Shown piece by piece: positions 43,345 to 58,529 of a DNA stretch of 64,000 nucleotides. Numbering within the stretch: the stretch's first letter is position 1; each line of letters begins with the position of its first letter. Below the pieces are notes generated by a model. The model was not told where the DNA came from and did not search any database. It saw only the letters and a program-made list of their open reading frames with translations. The stretch spans positions 24,417-88,416 of the forward strand of contig VKHL01000121.1 of NCBI GenBank assembly GCA_015146655.1. The letters are read 5' to 3'. The position numbers and the translations under genes are program-made. Source of the DNA: Ochromonas danica (taxonomy: Eukaryota > Sar > Chrysophyceae > Chromulinales > Chromulinaceae).

Positions 43345-44709
43345 TTACTTTCTTCTCAAGGCGAAGATAAAAGCTAAAGAGACAGAGAGAGCTACCACAG
43401 CTATGGGCAACATAGCACGGAACTTTGGGACAACAGACTGCTTGCCACTTTCAAGCAGTCCAGCTCCCGCACAGGGAGTGGTCTCATAGCACTCACATTG
43501 GAAGCCGAAGCGCTCGAAGTACTTCTTCTTGAGCAACTCTTCCAGTTGCTTAAGCGAAGAGCGCTTCACCAAAGTTACAGTGCAGCCACCGAAGCCGCCG
43601 CCTGTCATGCGACTGCCGTAGACTCCAGGCACCTGCAAAGCGAGTTCCACCAAATAGTCCAGCTCAGGACAACTGATTTCATAGTCATCTCGCATGGAAG
43701 TGTGACTCTGAGTCATATTCTGTCCAGCGACAATATAATCATTCTTCTTCAAGGCTTGTACTGTACGCAAAGTGCGTGCATCCTCGCCAATGACATGTCT
43801 TGCTCGGCGGTAGGAGACATCCGACAGATCCTTCTTCACTGCTTCCAAAGATGCCATGTCCGCATCTCTCAAGGACTGAATATGAGGGAAGCGATTCTGG
43901 AGAACAGCAACAGCTTCTTTGCATTGACGCACTCGATCTGGATACTCACTGCCAGTAAGAACATGCTTAACTTTCGAATTCGTTACAAGAACTACAGGAG
44001 CATCTTCTCCATCTCCAAATGGTACAAGATCGAAAGTGTTTGAACGACAATCAATGAGAAGCAGGTTACCTTCCTTGCCCATGGCAGAGATGTACTGATC
44101 CATGATACCACAAGGAAGACCTACAAAAGTGTGTTCTGCCTTTTGACAACGCAATGCCTTCGTCACTCCATCTACAGAGAGATTGCACATCTTTTCCAAT
44201 AAAGTAGCCACAGCCACTCTGGTCAGACGCAATCAATCAGCCAGAATAACAATAACAATAACAATAACAATAGCACAGACGGTTGGTTAGACTTACTCAA
44301 GGGCCGCAGAGGAAGAGAGTCCACTACCAAGTGGAACATTACTATGGATTACAGCATTGAAAGAAAACCCCTTGGGAAGGTCTGAGAGGTATTGATAGAT
44401 TGTTCCTTTGACATAATTGCCCCAGGCTTCCCCACCCTTTTGGAGGTTTTCATCAATCACAAAGGTCAGACCTTCACTGCCCGGTGGCATGATTGTTGAA
44501 TAGACTCGAGATTGAGGGGAAGTCGATCTGGAACCGACCACGACAGTCTTATATGGCAGTGCAAAGGGTAGCACGAAGCCATTGTTATAGTCCGTGTGTT
44601 CACCAATGAGATTGACACGTCCAGGAGCAAAGACAGAGTGACTAGGTTGATCACCAAACTTCTCTCTAAATAAAGCAGAAGCTTCTAAGAAGAGTTGATC
44701 ATCAGTCAT
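43345..44709 (-). CDS. GALK: Galactokinase with C-terminal membrane anchor
   Basis: Phosphorylates galactose to galactose-1-phosphate in the Leloir pathway. Two exons: 44709-44297 and 44218-43345, with a 78-nt intron holding a (AACAAT)n run. Total 428 residues. GHMP-kinase signatures are complete: GRVNLIGEHTDYNNG (30-44), LGSGLSSSAALE, and MTGGGFGGCTVTL. The catalytic core ends near residue 390. The last 30 residues are unusual for this family: a stretch after SVVPKFRAM reads LPIAVVALSVSLAFIFAL and ends in RRK. That is a typical tail anchor, suggesting attachment to the ER, mitochondrial or another membrane with the enzyme facing the cytosol. The gene is head-to-head with the Lys-rich hypothetical gene, 187 bases away. 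Confidence 0.92.
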
Positions 44710-44896
44710 GGCTTCCTAATTCTTGAGGGGATAGCTGGAAGGGGTTGATTCAATTCTGACGAGAACAGCCCCAAGCAGTGCGGAGCTTCAACCAGCACTG
44801 GAACAGTGCAATTTCACTATCGGTAAGTAATTTCACTAGTGCAGTGTAATTCCGCTCTTTCCCCTCGCTCGTTTTCAATCAATTTTCAAAGTTTGG

Positions 44897-45481
44897 ATGA
44901 GTGACAGCAGAGAGCCAACAAGTCGTCTCTTGAATTACTCTGGTATTCAGCATTTGAAGTTATTACAATTAACATCATCACGAAGGGCAGGAAATGAAGG
45001 AGAGTTGAATGATCTGGAGTTCATTGATGCGGTATTGGCAGATATTCATCTCAGACGGAAAGGAAAGGAAGAAGGTAAGAAGTCCACGGCTAAGAAGAAG
45101 AGGAAGGAGCACAAGAAAAAGATTGACGGCGATGAGTCTTCTCATACAAAACGTGCACCAACGACTGGAGTTGCGGACGAGGAAGTGGCTGCGATCTCTG
45201 CTATCACTCTTCACTCTCGCCCTGTCGTGAAAGCTCACCATATCGCTTCCTTGCCCTTTCATGGTGATCTTCGCACGAACCTATCTAGTATAGAGATGCA
45301 GGTACGAAGCATTGTTCAGTCGGGCCAAGAGATGGAGTGTGGAATCTGCAAGAGCGCCGAGGTGCAGCAACAACTGCATTTGCGAAGTCTCGCTGCTTGG
45401 CGCACTTCACTCATGCAACAGATCGGAACAAGAAAGAATTTCACTCAAGCCAAGAGTAGTGAAGCAGACAGCACGACATGA
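44897..45481 (+). CDS. Hypothetical Lys-rich protein
   Basis: Not recognised. Single exon, 194 residues, ATG start. A short leucine-rich start (SGIQHLKLLQLTSS) is followed by a helix (ELNDLEFIDAVLADIHLRRK) and a strongly basic run (KKSTAKKKRKEHKKK) that fits a nuclear localisation signal. The C-terminal half has ECGICKSAEVQQQLHL, a lone CxxC. There is no membrane helix or signal peptide. A close spacing with galactokinase on the other strand suggests a shared promoter only. Confidence 0.6.
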   Translation: MSDSREPTSRLLNYSGIQHLKLLQLTSSRRAGNEGELNDLEFIDAVLADIHLRRKGKEEGKKSTAKKKRKEHKKKIDGDESSHTKRAPTTGVADEEVAAISAITLHSRPVVKAHHIASLPFHGDLRTNLSSIEMQVRSIVQSGQEMECGICKSAEVQQQLHLRSLAAWRTSLMQQIGTRKNFTQAKSSEADSTT

Positions 45482-45538
45482 TTAGCTTATGGATGTGCAG
45501 ATGCACGTCTGCAATTGTATATAATGTATTCACACTGT

Positions 45539-48443
<2,905 letters not shown>

Positions 48444-51400
48444 ATGATTAATAACGAAGAAGTTGTTAATGAAGGCTTTCAGCCATTACGTAAGGTAATA
48501 CATACTAAATAAAAACTGAAAAATGACCGCTTGAAGATACTCTTCACTGTGTGCAATCCTCACTTAACTGACGCTCTCTCTCTGTCTGGCAGAGAACCAG
48601 CAGCACTGCTGAGCCTGTCTCCATCCCTTTTAAGACACACATGTCGCGTGGAGTCTCTTTCAATGCTGAAACAGGTGCCAAAGAAAGTCCTCAATCCTTA
48701 TGGGAAGGTTCAAGCTATGAGAAAATGGCTTTTAGTAGAGGTAGAGTGATGGATCGTGCCCATAGCTTTGTTGGTCAGCGTCCAAGTGAAGAGATCACCA
48801 CTGTGAAAGAGCATGACGACAAGGTCATTGCTATTGTTGATCCTTTCTCCACTGGAGCTCATCTTGCCGCTGCGGTGACTAAGGCTGGCTACAAGTGTGC
48901 TCGTGTCCTTTCTTGCTGGGACTCGCCCGTTGCATCTTTAGTGCAGGAAGGTATTTTGGCTGACTATTGCGCCACTATTCAGCACAATGATCGCCTGGAA
49001 GACCAAGAAAAAGCCATTTTGGAGGTGAGGATAACCAAGTGCTGCACTGCACAGCATAATTATTGACTTGCATCTGTCTGTGTTGACTACAGAGCGTTAA
49101 AGCTTTACAAGATTTGCCTTTTGAAGTGATTGCTGTAATTCCTGGTGCTGAGACTGGAGTTGAGCTTGCTGATCAACTGGCCACTCGTCTCAAGGTACGC
49201 AACAATGGTACCGAAAAGTCTCTCGCCAGACGCAACAAGTACATCATGGGTGAGAGTGTTCGCAATGCTGGTGTGCGAGCGGTGAAGCAAGCCACTTGTG
49301 TCAACGAGGAGCAGGTGCTGGCTTTCCTGGAGACATTGAAGACTCCTGGCTCCAAGGAGTTGCGCTGCGTTCTAAAGCCTGTCCAGTCGGCCGGTACTGA
49401 TGATGTTTTCCTCTGCCAAAATGAAGAGGAAGCTCTTACTGCATTTCACCGTATTTTCGGTAAGCTGAATGGTATTGGATTGAAGAATGAGTCAGTATTG
49501 GTGCAGGAGTATCTTGTTGGCAAGGAGTTTGTTATCGATAAGGTTTCTCGAGATGGTGTTCACAAAATTGTTGCTATTTGGGAATATGACAAGCGCAAGG
49601 TCAACAACGCCAACTTCGTCTATTTCGGAATGAGACTTAGAAGTTCAGACACTGTCCATGCTCAGATTATGATTGAATATGGTGACAAGGTTTTGGATGC
49701 TCTGGGAATTTTGAATGGACCTTCTCATATGGAAGTCATGCTTAACACTATCGAAGGTCCCAATGGACCTGAGTATCATCCTTGCCTTGTGGAAGTGGGG
49801 GCACGTTGCCATGGTGGCGAGGGTACTTGGTTGGGAATGGCGGAGGAATGCATTGGTTATACCATGGTCAGCGTAACATTAGACGCCTATCTTGACGGAG
49901 AGTTGTTCAACAAAATCGATGCCAAGCATTTCCCTTTGAAGAAGGCTGGCCGCGAGGTTGATATGGTGTCTCGTTATGGAGGTGTCGTTCGCAGCACTCC
50001 TGGCGATGAGATCATTCGCAAACTACCTTCCTTCCGTGGCATCAATTGGGAGGTTAAGCCCGGTGATTATATTGCCAAGACTATTGATTGCTTCACCCGA
50101 CCTGGATGCGTGGAGTTGGTGGCAGAATCTGAAGAGGACGCTGATCGTGATTTGGAAGCTATTCACGACCTTGAATTGAATGGTCTGATTGACTACGCTG
50201 TGATCTGCCCCAAGCCACCTTCCATCGGTGCGATTGTCATTGTGGATCCTTTCTCTACCGGAGCTAATCTGGCCGCTACTGTGTTGAAATGGGGTTACAA
50301 GCTTATTTTGGTGTTTTCGGAGCGGGACAGCCCTGTCGCTAAGCTTGTCGCAACAGGCACCAATGTCAAATCCACTTTAATGATTCAACATGATAATACC
50401 AATCCAAACCAAGAGGTTGCTTTGCAGCAAACTTTGGCCGCTCTGGAACAGGAAACTTCTCCTATTCTAGCCATCTTTCCCGGCTCTGAGCCTGGTGTTG
50501 AATTGGCGGAGCGCTTGGCTGTCCGCTATGGTACACGCCACAATATTGAAGATCTTATCGAGGCGCGAACCAATAAGTTCCTGATGCAAGAGGCTATCAA
50601 GAAAGCTGGGTTGAGATCTGCCGTTCAGCGTCTTTGCCACTCTGAGGTTGAAGTGCAGGAGTTCTTGAAGGAGTTGTCAGAAAAGGCTCCCAATAGCAAG
50701 GTGAAGTATGTTGTCAAGCCCAACCAAAGCATGGGCACGGACAGTGTATATCTTTGCACTAGTGAAGAAGAAGCACTCAATGCTTTCAATGCTATTCATG
50801 GTCAAATCAATGGAGTCGGTCGTGTCAATGATGGAGCTCTTGTTCAAGAGTTTTTGCCTGGAACCGAGTATGTTGTCGATGGTGTTTCTAGAGATGGCAC
50901 TTACAAGGTTGTAGCTGTTTGGGAGTATGACAAGCGAAATGTGAATGGTTCTCCTTTCGTTTATTATGGAATGAAGCTTCGTGATAGCCACGACCCGGAA
51001 ATCCAGGCCCTCCTTCAATACGCACGCCAGGTTGTAAAGGCACTGCATGTAAACCAAGGTCCTTCTCATATTGAGATTGTCATGGACAGTTACATGAAGA
51101 ACGGATTTAATCATTACAGCCCATGCTTGGTGGAGCTTGGAGCTAGATGCCATGGAGGCGAAGGAACTTGGATTCCTGTTGTCAACGAATGCATTGGATA
51201 TAATCAGGTCATCATGGAAACCCCACTTCATCTAAGTTCTTTTGTTTATTTTATTTCTTTTTTTTAGGTTGATATTGCTCTCAGCGCTTTTCTCCGCCCA
51301 GACCGCTTTGAAGCTATTCCTTCTCAGCCCACCTTGTTCAGCCAAGGCAGAGAGGCTTTCTTGGTCAGCTACAAACAAGGCATCGTGCGAGACATTCCGG

Positions 51401-51664
51401 GCATCGACGAGCTTCGTGCACTTCCTTCTTTCCGCCGTCTAGAGTTAATGACTCAACCTGGTGCTTCTATCATTCCCACCATTGACTGCTTCTCGAGGTC
51501 AGTCCATTACTACTGACTGTTGTTTGTTTCTCTAAATGCATCCATCTCCTCTTGATAGACCTGGAAGCGTGCAGCTAGTGAACAAAAATCCTGAACAGCT
51601 CCAGAAAGACTACGATTCCATTCGCACGTTGGAGCATGACGGTCTCTTCATTATCCAAAACTAA
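48444..51664 (+). CDS. Tandem ATP-grasp ligase-like protein
   Basis: Five exons: 48444-48494, 48593-49024, 49093-51207, 51268-51497, 51559-51664. Total 977 residues. I add the first 17-codon exon because its donor (AAG|GTAATA) and acceptor (GGCAG) join in phase to RTSSTAEPVSIPF. An alternative start is the ATG at 48641. The protein is an internal duplication. Each half starts with a pre-ATP-grasp unit (AIVDPFSTGAHLAAAV; VIVDPFSTGANLAATV), then a lid and ATP-grasp core. The cores match: CVLKPVQSAGTDDVFLC / VVKPNQSMGTDSVYLC, VQEYLVGKEFVIDKVSRDG / VQEFLPGTEYVVDGVSRDG, VEVGARCHGGEGTW / VELGARCHGGEGTW. ATP-grasp enzymes join an acid to an amine through an acyl-phosphate. The closest behaviour I know is amino-acid or dipeptide ligation (BacD, carnosine synthase). 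Substrates unknown. Confidence 0.82.
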
Positions 51665-51790
51665 TTGGACCTGTTTCCCTAATCATTCGGTGTGTTTGGC
51701 CTTACCAGTTGTAACCCTAAGTTGTACAATTCAAGTCAAGATATCGTATTCAAGTGATCATTATTGATGGATTATTCACATTTCATTGTT

Positions 51791-54700
51791 TTACTTATTG
51801 GTAGAGAACTTCCCCGAGCCAGCAGACAGCATGGACTCTTCGGATGATCGCTTGGTCCGTCGCCGTTCAATCTTAGCCAGCAGGAACTTTCTTCGCAAAC
51901 GAACACTCGCGAATCGATAGAAGATAATTCCAAAGAAGCCCACGACAGAGAAAGCAATAATCAAGGCCAAACTATCTCTGTCAGTACTTGTTGGGAAATA
52001 GATAGTTTGATGACAAGTGGTGAAGTGGTTCATCTCATCCACATTGCCTTCAAAACCAAAACGACAATCAGTGGTACCGAAGGTAAACTCTGGTCCACGA
52101 TTAGCAAGAAGATTACGCACTCGGACTAAATTGTCCTGCCATGGACCATTACATAATCTTCCTGCTTTCCGACAGGCTCTCTTATCGTAAGGAATCTTGC
52201 ATAAACAAGTACATTCGTTAGGTTGGGTGCAATTACCTCTTGCATATTTACGTCCTTTCCAACCATGAACTCCATGAATAGCTTTGACTCCACATGGATC
52301 AGATTCAAAATCAATGATCTTATCTTCATGAATAGTTCCCAATTGCAGACGAGTGAGAGGATCAGCAACTGTCTCACAAACAGGTGTCTTACAATCATAA
52401 CCTGTCCATCCAGTAGCACATGTACATACATCTGGTGCAGTACAATTGCCTCCATTAGCACAACGATAACATCCTTCACCACCAGGAGCTTGAGGTAGAT
52501 CAGTACAAAATGGATCATAATAACCGTGCGCACACATAGGCATAGAACAATCTGTTCCTGTCCATCCTGTAATTCCACGAGGAGCTTCAGGATGAACCAT
52601 CCAAAGGACAGAAGTAGTCTGTACACAATCACAATTATCTTTTGATTCACAAATACCACCATTTAAACAAGCAGATACATCACCAGAAGGTTGAAGATGT
52701 CTACAAAGTGGAGTATTACAATCATAACCAGAATAACCATCTGTACATGTACAAGTATCTGGTGCTATACAAGTACTACTATGATAACATTCATAAACAC
52801 CTTCACCACGTATTTTAGATCCTCTTGTATAGGTTTCTGTTGTTGAATCAACAATAATATTAGGAGTATTAATACGTACATGACGACCTGAATCTAATCC
52901 ATATACTGATCCTACACCTGTAATACTCCCTAAACCTGCATCATCAATATAATCGCCTTGTATCCATTCTTGAACATTACATAAAAATCGATTTGATGTC
53001 CAATTACTTCTATAATTATAGTTAGACTTATCAGAATCAAGAACATCAACATAATATTTTGCAACACCATAATCTTGTGGTGTTACATCAGGATCATGAT
53101 CACGTGGTTGATGATATTTCCCACATATCAAAAAATTCTTATTACTATCCAGAAATTCTGATAATGTTTCCCATTCTGATACTTGCTTAGTAACTGATGA
53201 TACTTCTCCAGCACAATAAAAGGTATGATTAGAAGAAATAGGTAAACCAGCATTTTCATTGTTAGCAATACCACCAAGTGATGTTCCAGTACATTTATAA
53301 CAAGTAATATAGTTATTAGAACCTCTTATACAACATCCTGTATCTAATGGATCCCAACCACATCCTGTTTGAAATGATTTACCATTATTTCCTGTTAAAT
53401 AGATATCATATAATGGACATCGAGGTAATGTATCTCCTGTAGAAGAATCTGTACAACTTTCTAATGCATCAGCACCATGACCTCCCATAGAGACATAACT
53501 TGGACTAGATGATGGAACATTTAATAAAAACTTTTCAGCTTGTACACAGATTGGAATAGAACAATCATATCCTGTCCATCCTGTCTTTAAAGGATCACCA
53601 TTTTCATCACGGAATAAAGGACGACCACCAGCAATACGACCATCATAAAAGCTGGTATTAAATTGATAACATTGACAAGTATCTGGTGCAACACAGACAC
53701 CTTTATTTTGACATTCTTGAGCACAGATAGGAATAGAACAATCAACTCCACTCCATCCTTTCTCACAGGTACAAACATTTGGATTTGTACAATTACCATG
53801 ATGATAACATGTCTGTTTACATATTGGTACAGAACAATCACTGCCTTTCCATCCTGTTGCACAACGACAAGTATTTGGTGCAATACAAGTACCATTATTA
53901 AAACAACCACGAACTACTTGATCAACACATTTCCCTGTTGATTGCTTCCATCTTCCTCGACTATGTACACGTAGATCATCATAGGTAATACGTGGTCGAT
54001 AAGATATATCAGTATCTTGTACATAAACATGATATTCATCAGAATGTAGATCATATTCTTTTGATGATGTTGTACAATTACGATCAAATTCTAAGATACA
54101 AACACCAAATTCCCATGGTGATCCTGTAAGATTCCATATACCTTTACGACGATAACCTTCATTTGTATAAGCAAACTTTAAGTTAAACATATATTGATCT
54201 AATATACGTGACTTTTGATGTGTTGGTGGCCAACTCATATTTACCCAAAATGTATAAGTTATATTATCATGTTGAACTCTCTCATCCATATAACGTGAAT
54301 AAAAGTTAGGATGTTCAAAAAGAAAATACTCATTTTCCCATTGTGTATAAGCACGAATACTACAACGATATCCTCCTTGATAACTCTTTCTATATGATCC
54401 ATTAGAGAAATAAGTAACATTTTGTAAATAGCGTTGACCAGAAAAGGCAATCATGGGATGAACAACACTATCTGATCCATTATAATATTCAAATTCAACT
54501 GTAAAATTTGGATTTGAATATGGCCATTGTAATCGATCTGTATTATTACCCATATATTTCTCAAAGATTAACACTTCTGTATCTGTTTCAAGACCACTCA
54601 CAAAGGAAGTTTGCTCTGTTTTATAATATCCTTGTTCACAGATTGGAGTTCTACAATCAAAACCTGACCATCCTGGAGCGCATGCACAAATCTCTGGTGA

Positions 54701-57700
54701 GACACAGACACCACCATTAGCACAGACATATCGTCCTTGAGATTGATTTAACCAATTTACGTAGGCTACTTGACGATCAGGTGAATAAGTCCAAGGTCCT
54801 GTATGACCATTGGTTGGTATAAAATACCCTCTCCATGCATTAGTCGAATTAGAAGTATAAGGAGTGAATGGAGAATAACGTGGATAGCCTGTATTATTAC
54901 CATTTGAATATAATAATTGGAAAGGTATTTTGAATGATAATGGTAACTCTATATTCATACATTGAGTAGGAGCAGTTTTACGACCTGTAATCTTTCTATA
55001 ATATGGTCCAGATGGTACACGAATAACATCATATGACATGTCTGATTGATCACATTCAAATTCATTTGTATCATTACACCAAGTTTGCATATCACAATTC
55101 TTATACGTTGGATAAGCAGCAAAGTTAACACTGAAATATGTGCTACCTGTAGTAGTTGTAGTAGATCCTGGATAAGGATCAAAATAACCTTGATGACAAA
55201 CAGGAGCAGAACAATCATAATTAGTCCATTGTGGAGAGCATGCACAAGTATTCGGTGCAACACAATATCCATTATTATGACAAGTTTGTTTACAAACAGG
55301 TGTTCGACAGTCTTTCCCTGTCCATTCCTCTGGACATGCACATTTATTAGGGGCAGTACAATTTCCACCATTGCCACAAGTCTGACTACAAACTGGGGTA
55401 GTACAATTAGCATCAAACCAACCAGTTTGACATGTGCAAGTATCAGGAGCAGAACAAAATCCTCCATTATGACATCTTTGTTGACAAAGTGGTTTATTGC
55501 ATTCAGTTCCATTATATCCAGGCTTACAAGAGCAAGTATTGGGGGCGACACAGACAGAGTTGTTACCACATGGTGTAGAGCAAACAGGAATAGTGCAATC
55601 TATACCATGCCAACCACTTGGACATTGACATGTATCATCACCTACACATCGTCCACCATTTTCACAAATAAAGGTACATACAGCAGATACAGCACGAATT
55701 CTATGGTTATTCTTGTCTGCTACATACAAATATTCAGAATCAGAAATCACAGTACCATAACGTGCAGAAATACCAGCAGGATTATCAAACATAGCCAATG
55801 TTGCTGGTTGGCCATCGGAAAAGTTACATACAGATTGCAATGGTGCTGAAGGACGTCCAGCAATGGAATGAACCATATTATTAGATATATTATAGTGAGC
55901 AATACTGAAGATACGTCGAGTAGATGAAGGAATACTAGTAGATGTGACACCATTTTGGGTACTACCACTCAGAAAAGCAGAAGTACTATTTAAATACTCT
56001 CTTCTTTCAATTGTCACCAGAATAATACCTCCAGAGGTAGTAAGCTTACCATCATGAATAGCAGCTCGACATATACTAGAATATTCAGAATACCAGTGTG
56101 TACCTTGTACAAGTAGATTTGTAGTGGAAGTACACGATGCTGGACAAGTTACCAACAGTGCCATTCCTTGCTCACTAAACTCATTTAATAATACTCTGTG
56201 ATCATCAATTACAAGATTATCTCCTGTGATATTAACAAAATGTTTGTCAAAACGATCAGGTGGAGGTACAGCGACACAATTCTTAATATAGGTGCCTTGA
56301 TTATAATTCTTCTGATTTGGCCAACCGTAATTGTACTGGATATTACCTTCCACACGAGAAATCTTCCGTCCTACCTTATCGATGGGCATATCATAACTGA
56401 CACATCCAGAAGGACGCATGATATCAATGATCTTTGATGCACATGTCAAGTGCTGGCTTACTAAAGGATAGGGGGTTATGCGACGTACTCTACAAGATAT
56501 TTCATCCACCACATATGCTACCCCTTTATCATTCACAAAAAGTCCTGATGAATAGAAGAAAGTACTTTTATCACCAATACCATCAGCAAAGCCTTGTAAA
56601 CTGGTTCCAGCAATGGTAGATACTCTGCCTCTTGAGTGAATTCCATAAATCGTAGTATTAACATTTGGTAGTTCGATAATACGAACACGTTGCTCATCAA
56701 CAACCCACACAGTATTGTTGGGTCCTCTAGTCACATCAAGAGGATTATAAAATTGAGCATAAGTTAGATTGCCATCTCTATAGCCCTGCTGACCCTGCAT
56801 ACAAGGTGGTGTACATCCAGGAAGCGGGTTACCATCAGCATCTCTCTCCCCCGGAACTACACTGCCCGCTAATGTCCATGTTGTACCATCAGTAGCGTTG
56901 GCCAAACGAACAAGGAAGTTGCCTGTATCAGCCACAACAAACAGATCGCCTTCCAAGAAAGCTACGCTCTCAGGAGCTGAAAATCGTGCAACAAGGCCAC
57001 TTCCATCAGCATAGCCTGTCAAAGGGGTTGCTTTGAACTTGAAATCGCTCGCTGACAATGTGTTATTGCCACAAAGCCCAGTGAAGCACTTCACATTACA
57101 AAGACCCATGGTACTGTTGTAGCTAATTTTACGAATGCGATGGTTGCCAGTATCTGCAACCAATATTACAGTTGTCCAAATTCCATCAACCATCTCATGT
57201 CGAACATCCAGGCCCTTCGGATTAGAAAATGTGGCAGATGAACATACCCCATCGACATAACCAGGATAACTGGGACCTTTACCAGCAATAGTTATAACTG
57301 ATCCATTGGTGTGGATCATTCGAATGGCATGATTCGACGTGTCAGCAACAAAAACATTTCCATATTCATCTACAGCTACATCTTGCGGATAATAGAACCG
57401 AGCAGTATCAGCATCACCATCTTCAAAGCCTGCAACACCCGACCCAGCAAACGTAAACGCATATCCTTGAGGGTTGAAACTCGGGACCGTATTTCTCGTC
57501 CCAGAATATGTGCAACTACGCTTTTGAAACGTGGCGAGTTCTGAACAATTGCTAGGATATTCCCAAAGGTCAACCTGGCCATCGTCGGGCCACTGGTTCA
57601 TTCCACTATAAACATCAATTACTGATCTGTTCTCAGCGATTCGCTTTATGGCAGGTTCAGTAAATCCATAACCAAAACAACGGGTAACACATTGAGTGAA

Positions 57701-58298
57701 ATTGTTGTTTCGAGGCTGGATGCATTCATCCCCAGAAAGAAAGACACAGAAATGGGTGACATTAGGCCCACCATAATCATGCCTAAAGCGTCCTCCCACT
57801 GCCCATGATGTGTCAGAGACAGTGGGAATATTTGCGGACATTTCTGTGGTATTAACTCCTTGTAACTGCAAAAAGCAGGACCCATTTTCATAGTCGCTAT
57901 CACAAATAATATCTTCACAAATATGGCATTTACTTTTGCCACCTTTTACTTGACATTCGTGACGAAAATCTTGTAAATTCGAATTTGTACGACCCTAGCC
58001 ATGTTAAGATGTATATTATTAATAGTGAGTCAGGTATCCAATATCAGTAGCAAATCCTTTACCTTTGACTCAACTGTTTGATTACTGTATTTCGAATAAG
58101 CGAAAGGATAATTTATATCCTCTGCCATAAGACATCTAGAAAGTTTCAATCAAGCACTATCAGCATGGCATGGCAATCGAAGCAACTAGTCATGAACGGT
58201 TCACTTACTGGCTACGAGTACTGTAGAGTCGAAACTCTCTCAAGCCATGAGTAAATATTGATAAAGATAAGAATGACCATATGGTGAAGAACTGCCAT
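51791..58298 (-). CDS. Giant NHL-repeat/EGF-repeat type I membrane protein
   Basis: One 6204-nt exon (57994-51791) codes most of about 2120 residues. Two short upstream exons are inferred: 58298 to about 58215 (signal peptide MAVLHHMVILIFINIY) and 58135-58063, joined through the acceptor GCTAG at 57995. The first donor is uncertain. The extracellular part has NHL-type propeller repeats (FYYPQDVAVDEYGNVFVADT; similar blocks follow). About 13 tenascin-type EGF repeats follow (CGNGGNCTAPNKCACPEEW, CANGGNCTAPDVCTCATGW), with long non-EGF insertions, many N-glycosylation sites and Cys. One helix (SLALIIAFSVVGFFGIIFY) precedes a basic tail. The role is probably adhesion, cell surface or flagellar coat. 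EGF-rich Sig1/Ocm mastigoneme proteins of stramenopiles come to mind, but I cannot confirm kinship. Confidence 0.82.
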
Positions 58299-58529
58299 AG
58301 AGTGAGGAGAGATTGACTTGCTGCCATTTCTTTTTTGACTTTGTTGTGTTCTGCTCACAGCTGATGAATCAAATCAAACGAAACCACCCCACCAAGGCGA
58401 TTTTCCGACTTTTTGCGGTTTTTCCCCACACTTTCCGACTTTCGCGCAAAGAGACACGGCAGTTTCCTTTCCAATTTGCGGGTTTTGCGGGTTTGTTTCA
58501 ATCAATCTTGATTGTTTTCTTGTGTGGAG

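Noticed and set aside
52126-52662. Open frames in other phases and strands across the EGF-repeat exon (also 53587-53910, 54955-55569, 55046-55849)
   Set aside because: Repetitive Cys-rich coding sequence leaves other frames open. The NHL/EGF frame alone has domain content.
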